DNA from: Eumeta japonica
Taxonomy: Eukaryota > Arthropoda > Insecta > Lepidoptera > Psychidae
Reading direction: 5' to 3'
Assembly (NCBI GenBank): GCA_005406025.1
Contig: BGZK01000078.1
Coordinates: 434,001-498,000 of the forward strand
Length of the DNA: 64,000 nucleotides
The stretch's first letter is position 1. Every line of letters begins with the position of its first letter. The notes beneath the pieces are model-generated. The model was not told the origin of the DNA and searched no databases. It was given only the letters and a program-made list of their open reading frames with translations. Positions 1 through 10,689 of the stretch are shown here, piece by piece. Both the position numbers and the translations under genes were made by a program.

Positions 1-67
1 AAAACTTTCAAATTGAACTTTACCCAATACCATTCCGTAAAACTATGAAGTAATTCATTGTTGATAC

Positions 68-173
68 GCTATCGGTTTCCAATAACAAATGTTATTATGT
101 AACATAAAATACCGATATTATTATCTATAATAATTAACCGATAACTATCGGTTAAGTATTAATAATATCGGTT
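68..173. repeat. Cluster of five TATCGGT/ACCGATA heptamers
   Basis: The heptamer TATCGGT or its complement ACCGATA occurs at 70-76, 111-117, 137-143, 146-152 and 166-172. The middle two form a perfect inverted repeat with 10-bp arms (134-143 and 146-155) and a 2-nt spacer. No gene is visible nearby. It may be a binding-site cluster or a piece of a transposon terminus; the sequence does not decide. Confidence 0.4.
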
Positions 174-1027
174 AATTGTGCGGTGTCGTATGATGTATTT
201 AAATATTTATTGATGGAAATAAACGTAAGTAACTTTTCTGATGGTTATAATATAAAATTCGAAAGACGTCTAGTGAAGCTCAGTTGCATAGGCGGTAGTT
301 CAGGAGCGGGTCCTCGCAATATTTCTATAGAAAACCTTTAGATCTAAACCTAATTATGTATAGACATTCCACACCAGATTGAGCGATTTATTACTTATAG
401 TAAGCAAGCTATAGACTACGATGATGTCACCGCTGTCTGCTATATAAATTATAAAATTCAAATACCGGTTTAGTTCTCAATTTTAATGACTTTATCAATT
501 TTGATGCAAACGAATTTACCTATTTTTTTTAACTTTCATTTGAGTCATTCAAATAAACATTTGAAGGGAAAATAATAGAGAACTAAAGAGAATAGATATC
601 AGTACTATTTCAATTCTCTACTTTAGTACATAAAATAGATCCATCCACGAGGTGATGAGGTTTAAATATACCAATGCAAATCTATCTTATATATGTAATA
701 CAAAAATAATGTTAATATGCCTCAAATGAAATGAAAACTCATAGAAAATGAGTTTCCTTGGACATGGGGCTTAGCCGGAGCGACTTTTCGTTCTGGAAAA
801 TTATCACGTGTAAAACGTGGTTTTTCGAAAGTGGTAGAAGCATGCTATATGCTAATTTGGCTGCATCACCAAAATGGATTAGTTCGACCATTGAGATACC
901 AAACTCTTACAGAATACAAACGCGAAGTGACACTTTCTTCTGCTGCGTTTCAACCATCGAGTGAAAGTTTCGGTTCTCCATTGCCCCTTCTATCAGTCTG
1001 TGCTCTCTTCCATCAGATATTCGTTTC
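174..1027. other. Unannotated AT-rich stretch
   Basis: No coding region, repeat copy or structured element could be supported here. The short open frames at 758-1049 overlap one another in different frames and have no recognisable domain. Confidence 0.5.
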
Positions 1028-1135
1028 TAAAAAGCCGGCAACGCATTAGTGATTCCTCAGGGGCGTCAATGGACAGCGATGACTATCTAGCCTCTAGTGA
1101 CACGCATGCTTGTTTGCTCTGTAAAAATTTACAAA
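1028..1135 (+). repeat. Lepidopteran dispersed repeat, 3'-end fragment
   Basis: The block around GCCGGCAACGCATT (1034-1047), followed by a GGGGCGTCAATGGACAG-like stretch and a CTGTAAAAA tail, resembles the 3' end of a very common lepidopteran retroposon, in which the consensus as I remember it has GCCGGCAACGC, then GAGAGTGTCCATGGGCGG, then a terminal TCTATAAAA. The match is degraded and the assignment rests on memory of the family, not on a search. Confidence 0.5.
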
Positions 1136-1198
1136 TTGATAACATGTAATCAATGGAAGAATAATATATTTTCTTTCCTAAAACTTTATGAATTGATT

Positions 1199-1377
1199 GT
1201 CACCATCATCACAATCATCATCTTCGTTCGTTCAACCTTCGGCCAATCGCTATGACTGAAGGGTACAAGGCCTGATACACCGAAGGGAATGTAATTATGT
1301 AAGCGGAGTACAGATTTTAGATTGGAGTAGGAGTGATGAAAGTGCAGAGTCAGCCGGTTTTCGTACAACCTTTAGCC
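1199..1377 (-). repeat. SINE-like repeat, copy A (minus strand)
   Basis: Read on the minus strand this block starts GGCTAAAGGTTGTACG and runs through CTCCCTTCGGTGTATC-like sequence (here TTCCCTTCGGTGTATC) to a GATGATGATTGTGATGATGG-type simple tail. The same ordered blocks appear on the plus strand at 4702-4876, so this is a dispersed family of about 175 bp. The simple GAT-rich 3' tail suggests retroposition. A low-stop open frame here is a by-product. Confidence 0.65.
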
Positions 1378-2287
1378 ACATTCCTAAAATTTTATGAATT
1401 ATTTGTTATACAAACATTAGGAAATAGTATGTAAATATTTATTGTTGTTCTTTATACATGATTATGTGAGTAGATCGTTTATACGCGTTTTCAATATCAG
1501 CAATATGAGAGTGGTGTATTTGTTTATGCATGCAGCGAATTGTACAACTTACCCGGACAAGCAAATTCTAGGGTATGTGGAATATTTATGACACTACCAC
1601 TGTGTAAGAGTCTATTTATACATATACCATACTATATACTGTTTCTTTGCTTTTGTTGTCTTGGAGTTATATGAAAAAATAAACAGAAATTTATCATTAG
1701 AAACATGGAAACAAATTCAAGATGATATTGATAATGATATAAGAATGATAATTTTAGAACGATGATAGAAGGATGAAAGAAAATAGAACTTGCAAAAAAA
1801 AAAAGAAATGAAAAGCCATGAAATATGAAATAAAAAAAATAATTAAGGTTTTAGATTGTGAATAGAGTTTAAGAAATAAATTTATTTTATTCTCTTTCTA
1901 TCTAACTAACTCATATAATACCCTGTCATTGTGCTCGAATATAATCGCGTAAGTAAATGTACATGCACTTTTTTTCTATAAAGGTGTTACGTGTATTTAA
2001 AACCTTACATAAGTCTGTTATTATCTATTTTCTCGAATTCAGGTAGTTTCAGGAATTTTTTTCACGGACAATTTCACGGTGCTTATAAAAATCCATTCTC
2101 AATGATCAGTCACGAAAACCTGTTATTAATAAGGAAACATAACTATAGTTCATGAAAAACTTCAGTAGAAATCAAAGTTCCTGAGGCACCGAATCAATAT
2201 TTTTGAGAGAACATCTCTGTCGGCATCCCCCGTCATGAACGTGCCGCCCTCACGTCAATTTCTTATACGAAACTAACGTCCCGACCA
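1378..2287. other. Unannotated AT-rich stretch
   Basis: AT-rich sequence with A-runs and no supportable gene or repeat boundary. Confidence 0.5.
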
Positions 2288-2345
2288 CCCTTTGACGTCA
2301 AAGGGCACAAATATAGGGGTGCGTTTCAATTTTCAGTTTGACTGA
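2288..2345 (+). promoter_or_regulatory. Promoter-like cluster: palindromic CRE, TATA-like box, initiator
   Basis: A perfect 18-bp palindrome, CCCTTTGACGTCAAAGGG (2288-2305), contains the full CREB/ATF site TGACGTCA. It is followed by a TATA-like TATAGG (2312) and an arthropod-type initiator TCAGTT (2333-2338). The TATA-to-initiator distance, about 23 bp, is shorter than the usual 26-31 bp. A 30-codon open frame starts at the ATG at 2361 but has no recognisable content. The region just upstream (2220-2285) has more ACGTC cores and is less AT-rich than its surroundings. Promoter activity is inference. Confidence 0.35.
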
Positions 2346-2979
2346 CGACGGACGAATCATTATGGCGAATCTGCCGCTAACAAGAAATATTGGAGCGCCT
2401 TCAATACATTCGATTTTTTATTGTGAGACGAAACAATGTAGCTTCAGAATATGAATCAATGTTTTTTTTATTTAAACAGAATCTATTATGCATTTTTGAA
2501 AATTAAAAAAAAAACAGCTCAATACTCGATCGACAATAAAGCGTTTTCACTAAAATTGACTGGGTCGTGCGTTTGAGTCTGCCGATCGAATAAAAGCTTT
2601 TAGATATAAAGTAACCTGAAATTAAATGTTCAGTTGTAAATTGTATGTACAGCTAATTAATATTTAATGCATAATTTTAGTGTTACAAGAAAAAGAAGAC
2701 AAAGAGAAATGCCAACTTTTATTTTCACAGGTGCACAGAGTCTGTAAATCTCAATGAATTAATTTTTTAGAAGTTTCAAGAAGAAGACTAGAAGGAAACA
2801 GCCAAAATGGTTTATACCGATATTCACTTGGATTCACAAAATGCACAAAGCAAACGTCCCGGATTTCAGAATTTCACAAAAAGATGCTAGCAAGCGTTAG
2901 AAATATTTTTAGAACAAACTGAAAAATTCACCAGAAAAGCATGTGCAAGCAACTCATTTCCGCAAGAATGGGTGGAGAA

Positions 2980-4660
2980 AATTAAAGTTCCAATCTCCAA
3001 AAACTAGACCGCAGACCGTGAACGATTACAGAAAGATATCAATCAGCAAAGCAGGCTACAGAATTTATGCCCATTACTTGTTAAAGGTTTTAGATGAATA
3101 AATCAAAGCAAGCTGCTTTTATGAGGTTGTAGATCGACGGAAAATCACATATTTGTAGTTCAATGAATTTTGGATGAAAAATGGAAGGCAGTTAAGCCCG
3201 TATATGTATTGCAACTTAACATAGAAAAAGAGTGTGATTAGGTAGACTTTCGTGCTCTATTTGGCATTCTGAGAACAAGGTTTAATATTAATTTAGCTAA
3301 CAAAATCATGTCTTGTTTCAAAGAACATACGTCAATCGTATTGTTTGGGAAAAAGGCGTATGATCAAAGGAATGATAGTGATATCCACTCTCACCTTGGT
3401 TTTTTACCATTGTACTGGACGACGTCTTAAGAACTCTAGAGAAGTTAATCAGTGAGGTAAGGTTGGACCAAGATGTAAAAATTAATCTCCCTCTTATATC
3501 ATCATTTACAGATGACATTATTATTATAAGCAATAGCGCCACAGCTCTTAGCAATACAATGAAGATCTTAAAAGAACTTTTAATATTAGTGGATTTAAAT
3601 TTAAATGAAACTAAGACCAATATTAGTCAGAGATCCAATCAACAAGACCACAGCCAAACAGACACAGGAAATAAATGGAGTTCTAGAAACTTCTGTTGAC
3701 ACAATTAAATATCTGGGTATGTACTTCAGAGCTGAGTCAGAGGGATACGATAAAGGTAAAATGCAAACAAGCAATCCGCAATGCTAAAGGTCTTATTCCC
3801 TTCATCAAAAAACCAAAACGCACGGGAAAATCGCGAGTTGATTTAAAAAATGGTGATCTCTTCCTCCATGATGTACGGTATCGATGTGATAGCAATAACC
3901 AAATTAAATATAACAATACTGAGATAGTATGAAAGAGAGGTTCTAAAAGACATGCTACAAGCAGCAAGAAATCAACTTGGACGCAAAACACAAGAAATCC
4001 TCGAAGGAAAAACAATTACCAAAATCATCAAAGACAGGAGAATATGCTTCTACAGTTATTTTTTAAGAAGATTTAGACCATATACTTAACACTTCTTTAA
4101 GATATACTACAACACAGAAAAGTTAGATGCCCTATTTATACATGGAAAGACTCGCTTCGGCAAGGCTTAAGTGATCACAATAAAAACCAGGAGGAATAGG
4201 CTACAGTAGCTAAGAACAAAACAGAAATTAAAAAGGGTGTGGATAAATTATACCAACTCCTAGAAACATACACTGAAACACTCTGCACCAAGAAAAGAAA
4301 GACCAGAATTAAAATTTACTGCTGCAACAAACTTATTTCAGATTTCAGATACTTATGTATGAGTATGAGTACCAAATGTCACTAATTCCGAAAGTTTTTA
4401 CTAAGCAAATAATATTAAGAATGAAAGGTTAACTCAGGAAACAAATTTAGGAAAGAAATATTTCTTAGACCACATGTGAGTTATCTCAACAGGAACCAAA
4501 AGGAATAGTACGCATTAACATAGAGCAATATAGAAACAAAAAGATGGCGGATGAACTACACCAACTTCCATAAACAAACACTGAAAGCTCAGTACCAAGC
4601 AAAGGAAACAGAGAACGGAAGACAAACGGAAGAAACCTGATTTTTCCTGCTATATTTATT
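2980..4660 (+). pseudogene. Degenerate LINE reverse transcriptase (RTE/R4-like)
   Basis: This is a heavily mutated non-LTR retrotransposon. About 3015-3085 reads as the RT block beginning NDYRKISISKAGYRIYA, equivalent to the usual NYRPISL motif. The catalytic palm motif is at 3510-3540 as FTDDIIIIS, where families normally have [FY]ADD. A YLG block (IKYLGM) lies near 3706-3723, and 3985-4060 gives a KIIKDRRICFYSYFLRR-like C-terminal block. Frames shift repeatedly and there are many stops, so it is not functional. The distal part, 4190-4320, is partly repeated at 4498-4640. A SINE-like copy follows directly. The clade is uncertain; RTE or R4-like is the best guess. Confidence 0.75.
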
Positions 4661-4701
4661 AACACATAATAGTATCTATTACTTATCTTGATTCGAGTTT
4701 C

Positions 4702-4876
4702 TGGCTAAAGGTTGCACGGATATCGGCTGGCTCTACACTCCCATCACTCCCAATACAGACTAGAACCGAACCTGCACTCTTTTCTATAATTAAACTCCCT
4801 TCGGTGTATCGGGATATGTCCCTTTTAGTCATTGCGAATGGCCAAAGGTTGAGCAATGTTGACGATGATGATGCCT
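4702..4876 (+). repeat. SINE-like repeat, copy B (plus strand)
   Basis: The blocks GGCTAAAGGTTGCACGG, CACTCCCAATACAGA, CTCCCTTCGGTGTATCGG and TGGCCAAAGGTTGA occur in the same order as in the minus-strand copy at 1199-1377, ending in GACGATGATGATG. The copy begins just after the decayed LINE and may have used its tail as an insertion site. Confidence 0.65.
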
Positions 4877-4984
4877 ACTATAGTTTGTAAAAACATATTA
4901 GGTTTATGCTTGTTTTAAGTAGTGTGCATTGAAAACGGAATTCATTTTGGATAATTGAACACATCGATTATTCAAGATGAATTT

Positions 4985-5180
4985 TTTTTAAATAAACTGT
5001 CTTTTCCTCCGCGGCTTTATTCGCATCGACAAGAACATGTCCCTTTATCTTTTATATTGAACTATTTTGCTATTAATTCCAATCTTATTCCCATTTCCAC
5101 TTCTGGTCCCAATGCTTTTATCAATTTCTATCCCAGTCACACACTTGATTCTAATTTTAGTCCCACAGTCGAGCGCACAT
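4985..5180 (-). repeat. Helitron-like element fragment with hexamer-periodic tract
   Basis: Between about 5040 and 5165 the minus strand is purine-rich with hexamer periodicity (for example GGGACC, AGAAGT, GGAAAT, GGGAAT). Read on that strand it ends in a CGAATAAAGCCGCGG-like block at 4990-5030, comparable to the 3' ends of the copies at 16127, 50731 and 59328, but the final CTAG is lost. The periodicity keeps frames open, which explains the 148-codon plus-strand frame at 4955-5401; that frame is not a gene. Confidence 0.5.
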
Positions 5181-5649
5181 GTGAGGATATTACGTATGAT
5201 GTCATTTATGGTGAAGAGGATGAGGATGTAAGGTTGAATGTAGGAGTTTATTTTTTGTTTCTTTTGAACGTTGTTGTTCATTCGTATCGTAATTATTATA
5301 AGGCTTCGAGGCTAGCAATTGTTATTTACCTTGTAATTTCTCAGATCAGATATATATATATATATGAGGGTAATTTTCTTCCTGACATCCGACTTAAATA
5401 AAATAATGCCAATATTCTTCTCCAACTCAAGATCTGTCTAGCTTTGATAACTGTATTGAAAACTGTACAGTAATTTCAGAGATGAGGGCAAACGGATAGA
5501 CAGACAGACAAAAATCCAATAATTCTTTTTTCCCTTATACTATCTTTCGATTATCGTCCACTCTCCATATTTAATACACACCTTCAATGTACAGATGCCC
5601 TGGGTTCTACTGTTTTATTATATATATTGTAGAGACTTTGATGGTGAAC

Positions 5650-5850
5650 ACGGTAATTGATTGAATTCTCCCGTGGGTTTTCCCGGGAAATAATTGGGTC
5701 ACCCCATTTCTCATCCCGTGGGTGTTGTTTAAGGCGACTAAGACAATGTCCGTATCTAAAACTTCTGCCCGCGCCTCCCAATCGATATCGTAAATCCCGA
5801 GGCGCACAGACACCCGAAGCGGTTATGGTCAGAGCCGTGTTCTGAGTGTG
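5650..5850 (+). repeat. Lepidopteran LINE/SINE-derived fragment
   Basis: CATCCCGTGGGTGTTGTTTA then AGGCGACTAAG (5713-5743) resembles a motif recurrent in lepidopteran retroelements (CATCCCGTGGGTG...AAGGCGACTAAG). The block is more GC-rich than its flanks. Open frames on both strands here are incidental. Family membership is recalled, not searched. Confidence 0.5.
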
Positions 5851-7991
5851 CGAGGTCTTATACGATAAATTCAAAGTGATATATAAATTCAAGTATTAAG
5901 ACCAAAAAGTAATAATATTAAGTGAAACGAAGTCGTGATTAATTGTACAATCATAGAGAAATATAAATTTAATGAACATCGTCTTTAATAAAAAATATAT
6001 TAATTCTCTTTAAGTATCCTTATTTCCTCTCAAAATAGAAAAATATCTCACAGAATTTCTGTAAAGGATAATTCTAAGTTATAAGTCTTGAAAAATTTTA
6101 TAAAATTCTAGGCTGAGTAGTGGAAATACTCCATTTCCGTAATTTTTGTTTAATGTAATTTAAACAATGCATTGCAATATAAAAAGTACATTTGGGTTTT
6201 TCATAACAATCCATTTTATTCGAAATGTCACACGCGATAGAATTATTTTTTTATTTTCTACTTTCGCTCTCCAAAATCCCTATACGTTTATTTACACTGT
6301 ACATTGTTGATTGAGTCATCTAAATCTAAACATTTATCACATTTCAACTTTGAAAATTCATAGATTCGGAAAAATGTATTTTAACAACAGACAGATATGA
6401 GAGTGAACCTATAAAAGTTTAGAATTTTTTACGTGGGATATATGGAATCCTTAAAACATTAATAATTATGCATTTTGGTAGTAATATGTATATAATAATA
6501 AAATATAAATTCATTTAAAGCGTATATGTTTCTCTACGGATTTTATTAATCACGTTTCATTACTACTCAAACCAGCAATAACAGTAAAGTCGCGATCGTT
6601 AGAAATCTAGGTTAACTACTGGTTACCGCCGCGGAGCGTTCCTAGAATTACTGCTGAAAATTGTACCCAGCTTAAAGAACTACCTGAAAAAATATTCGAT
6701 TCCCAAGTTTCCGTTTTTTCTTGTTACGAACTGCGAAACTTTCTTAATATGGTTAATTTTTTTATCGCAGATTAAAATCTAGAAGGGAATCAATGTCTGT
6801 AGCTATATTAACATTTCCTTAAGCTTAGTCCTCGGTCGCTTGAATAATTAAGACCAAGCAAATTTTTGTTATAACTTTCTAGGATAACTTTATATTTGAG
6901 ATGAAAAGTTATCTACAGAATTTATTGAGGTAATTTATGAGGCATTCCAATTTCTAGGCAACCGAGCTTTGCTCGTCATATTTTAAATATGCCGTAGGAA
7001 TACGATAATTTTCCATGGGAAAGTTGTTTAGGTTCATTTTCAACAATGAATATTTATATACTTTATTATAAATACCCTACATAATATGCAAAATCTACCA
7101 GCTATTTGTTCCCACGTTAATAATGTCACGTAGTATTGTTTAGTTTATCTCAAAAAAATGGATTTTTGAAGTAAAACCTCTCTAGTTATGTTAAAGTGAA
7201 AATATTAAAATTTATTTTAGTAAGTTACGGAAGTTGCGCACACTGATGTAATATACTATGAAGTTAGTTTTGAATAATAAGCTTACGGAATTTGCGCGCG
7301 TCAATAAAAGACACCATGACATTAATTTTGAATGAGTTAGTGTTCAATGAACAATGCATTCAAATGTATGTGTTGCGTGTTGAAAAATTATTATCGCAAA
7401 CAGATATCGAGTCGCAGAAAAAAAAAAAATTTATTTAAGTTAATGAATTTTTATGTATGTATATGACTGTTATTTTATATTGTTAACATTGGTGTTAATG
7501 TTTATAAACTTTTATTTATATAGCAACAAATATTTGTTATTTAAATATGAAAATGATGTATCAAGATTTAAGGTTAATTCATATAAGCATTATTTTTTAA
7601 AATTATATTTATTAAAACGCAGAAAAATCACATAAAGACCAATTTTTGACTAAACATGCATGTGAAATTTTAAAAAAATATCGAAGTGCAAATTTTTGAT
7701 AACTTTGAATTTGATAGATGTGTACCACATTCAGAGTCATTTTTTATATTCATATAAGTATAACTTCTCATGTGAGTACGTAAGTGCACACACTATTGGC
7801 TAAATGCAAAGGCGATTCAAGCAACAGATAGTAGTCTTCTTCACTTTGACTCAAAGAAGAGAAATAAGAAGAAATATTATTTTGATCTTTTGAAGGGCAG
7901 CAGTGTTTCAGCGTGTATTTTTATTACATTTACATAATGCTTATAATTAAGTAATAATTAATATATATGTCAGTCTTATAACCACTTAATT
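5851..7991. other. Unannotated AT-rich stretch
   Basis: No gene is supportable. A short GC-rich patch at 6590-6640 and a CGAGCTTTGCTCG palindrome at 6963-6975 stand out weakly. The 60-codon frame at 7453-7635 is low-complexity. Confidence 0.5.
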
Positions 7992-8480
7992 CAGGGTTTT
8001 CCAAACTATGGGTCGCGACCCACTGGTGGGTCGCGAGCGAATATTGAGTGGGCCCTGCCTATAGTACCAACCGTCCGAGCTGCTGCTGCGAGAGGTTGCT
8101 GGTAGTTATCCATGCCTGTTTGATGAAGCTATGAAAGTCCTTCTCCCCTTTACAACCTCATACTTATGTGAGGCTGGGTTTTCGAATATGGTGAACATTA
8201 AAACTAAATATCGAAATAAATTGGACTTATCAAACTCACTGCGATTAAAAGTAACTAAAGTTAAAGTTGATGTCAAAACTGTAATGGCGAAACATAGGAA
8301 ACAATTTCATCCTTCCCATTAAGTTTATATAATTAAGTACTAAAAGATTGTATTAAAATAGTTTTTTATTTCAAAAGTCCTTTATTCATATAGCTAACGC
8401 TTAAATTTCCTAGAGGTGGGTCCCGAGTTTGTAAACTTATATCAGATGAGTCGTAGCTCAGTCAACTTTGGGAACCACTG
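7992..8480 (+). mobile_element. hAT deletion derivative with 8-bp target duplication
   Basis: The left end starts CAGGGTTTTCCAAACT (7992) and the right end, read inward on the minus strand, starts CAGTGGTTCCCAAAGT (8480). These are hAT terminal inverted repeats of the CAGNGGTTCCCAAA type. The element is flanked by a perfect direct repeat ACTTAATT at 7984-7991 and 8481-8488, the 8-bp duplication expected of hAT. The element is only 489 bp and contains just the end of a transposase frame, so it is an internally deleted, non-autonomous copy. Confidence 0.9.
8083..8322 (+). pseudogene. hAT transposase C-terminal dimerisation domain (truncated)
   Basis: The frame ends with a hAT dimerisation signature: LLPFTTSYLCEAGFS near 8137-8181, followed by IKTKYRNKLDL and a terminal KQFHPSH. 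This matches the C-terminus of BED-finger transposases related to ZBED5 and similar domesticated genes. Upstream only LLREVAGSYPCLFDEAMKV is readable before the frame runs into the terminal repeat region, so the BED finger and the DDE core are absent. The 64 codons from 8131 have no stop, so decay after the deletion is modest. It cannot encode an active transposase. Confidence 0.85.
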
Positions 8481-8488
8481 ACTTAATT

Positions 8489-9094
8489 AATGTTAAAGTT
8501 TTGGTTGTTCTATATTATTATTATTGCATAATTAAAAGAATAAGAAATGTATTGTTTCCAATATATCTACGTGATAATATGGATTTTTATGTTTAAATTT
8601 GGTGTCACTGGAAAGGTTTTTTACTTAAGTTTATGGCTTTTCATCATTCTGAATTCATTAGTTCATTTATATTTACTTTATTTTCTTTAATGTGCCTGAG
8701 AAACAAATGTTAAATCAAATCAATAAATTATGGAAAAAAATGAATGAAATAAAACTAAAGAGTTTTTTTTTTTATTTAATTTTAGTTCTTGACCGTCACC
8801 TAATGATTCGCATAGCGGCATAATGCGTACGTTTATAAAACTGTTCATAGTCCTATATTATTAATGAAATATTTAATCTAATTTGTTCCTTCCTATTTTC
8901 CTATTCTTAATTTAATCGTTATAGTAGGTTTTCTTTTTGGAGTTCCTTATCCAAAAGGGGGTCAACGGGATCCTGTCACTAAGACACTGCTGTCCATCAT
9001 TCTGTGCGTCTGTATGTCTATAGCGGGTTGTATTTTATGGACCGCACTAGGCAGTCACTAGAAATTTTCATAGAGTATGTTTTATATCGCTTAT

Positions 9095-9097
<3 letters not shown>
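8489..9097. other. Unannotated AT-rich stretch
   Basis: No supportable feature; homopolymer T-runs near 8763. Confidence 0.5.

Positions 9098-9125
<28 letters not shown>
9098..9125. repeat. (AC)14 microsatellite
   Basis: Uninterrupted dinucleotide run. Confidence 0.95.
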
Positions 9126-10339
9126 CGCATCATATATATGTACAAATACGTTTATACGTATATACGTTAATTAAATAAAGCTCAAAGATTCCGAAAAATA
9201 TTTCGATGAAAAAAAATGTTTTTTTTTGTGCCCTTTTAATTAATTGAAACAATGACGTCAATAGGTATCAACTGTAATATTGTATATTTATAATCGAAGA
9301 ACTTCCCTGATATAAAGTAAATCCTAAAAATAGCTGAACCTGTAGGTCACTCCTACAACTTCCCGCTATGATATTTATTAGTGTGTTTTTGGACTCCTTG
9401 ATTTCAGAAATATAGTTTTGGGTTTTTTAAGATCAAAAATTCGAAAGACTGTTGACTTTGCAGACTATTTCTAAAAGTTTTTGCTACTTTTAAGCACAAT
9501 TCTTCAAAAATATATCTAGTAATAAATTACTGAGTGAGAGCATAAAAAATCAATTTTTGTGGTTTTTCAAGTTTCCCGAGATCAAAGATATAATATTAAT
9601 GTTATGGACAGCCACACTCTTAGTGTTAAATTAAACAATGTGTAAATAAATGTATTATTTTAATTTGTAAAAACGGATTTAGGGATAGGATTCTTTTTTG
9701 TGTTTAATTTTATTTTGTGTGCGCTTAAATTAAATAATTTAAATAGTTGTCTTTTAGGTATTAGGTATACTCGTATAGGTATTAGGAATTGTTAATTGTG
9801 TAATATTCGTCTATTTTGCCTGTTTGTGCATATTCATTTGGTTTTAGTGAAGTATTTCTTGTCTCGTTTGCTTTTATTGTGTTTTGTATTATTTAATTAC
9901 AGACACGAAGTTATTATGATGCGCATATGAGTTCCATACAAAATTGTGCCTTGACGGGGGGAACCATTGAGAGGTCGAGAACTGCGGCGGTCTTTACGGT
10001 ACGATCGCGAATTGGTATGTCGAGCGCAAGTGGCGTTCATACGTAAAATATACGAAGTGCCATGGCACACCCCCTCGATTATAATGTATGCAGCTCATAT
10101 GTGCAATTGGATGCGCCATGTATAAATTGCAGCGGAATTGGTGCATCCGTCGTTCACAGATCTGAATTTGGCCTTGTGGCGTCAGGTCGTGTTCGCACGA
10201 CCTACTCACGAGATCAGATTCGAGAGCTGTTACGACATCGCTTACGTTTTTAAAGCTCAGGAGTTCGGTTCGTTCTCGCATTCCGTAATATATTATTCGT
10301 AATAATTACGTATGTGGTGCATTTGAATTACTAGTAATT
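9126..10339. other. No gene seen; possible 5' flank of LINE
   Basis: AT-rich to about 9940, then GC-richer from about 9945 to 10260. The frames at 9994-10281 run on opposite strands and lack recognisable domains. The GC-richer part may belong to the 5' UTR of the jockey-like element that follows. Confidence 0.4.
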
Positions 10340-10640
10340 CATCGCGAATAGTGTTGTAGTAGTGATTTCGCGCGCTACCGTAATAGCGATTCCGCATTCG
10401 GCGACCGTCGCGCGCGTAATGTTGTTTCGCGCCTTCGCGGCCGTGCGGCGGGCGGTGTCCATTATTGCGTTAGCAGTCGCTCCCGCCTCGTGTTCGCCGT
10501 TACGCTATTCGCGTCCTTTTTTCGCATGCTTTAGGTCCGGAGGCCGCGTTAATTTTACTATAGTTATTGTTTTAAATACAAAGTGGTTTTATTTTTTACT
10601 TTAGTGTAATTTCTTTGCAGAAATTAAAATTACATAATTA
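10340..10640 (+). other. CpG-rich block, probable 5' UTR/internal promoter of jockey-like LINE
   Basis: This stretch is dense in CGCG and GCG words and contrasts with the AT-rich surroundings. It lies immediately upstream of an ORF1 remnant on the same strand. LINEs of this clade carry internal promoters in the 5' UTR, so this placement is expected. The exact 5' end of the element is not visible. Confidence 0.4.
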
Positions 10641-10689
10641 AAAATAAAAATTATAGTGCGGTGTCTAGATTAAATAAAGTTAATAGTGA

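Noticed and set aside
4955..5401. 148-codon plus-strand open frame
   Set aside because: It lies over a hexamer-periodic repeat tract and a TA-rich run; the periodicity explains the absence of stops and no domain is recognisable.
6945..6990. CGAGCTTTGCTCG palindrome as a transposon terminus
   Set aside because: Recalls a lepidopteran repeat motif but no element boundaries could be drawn.
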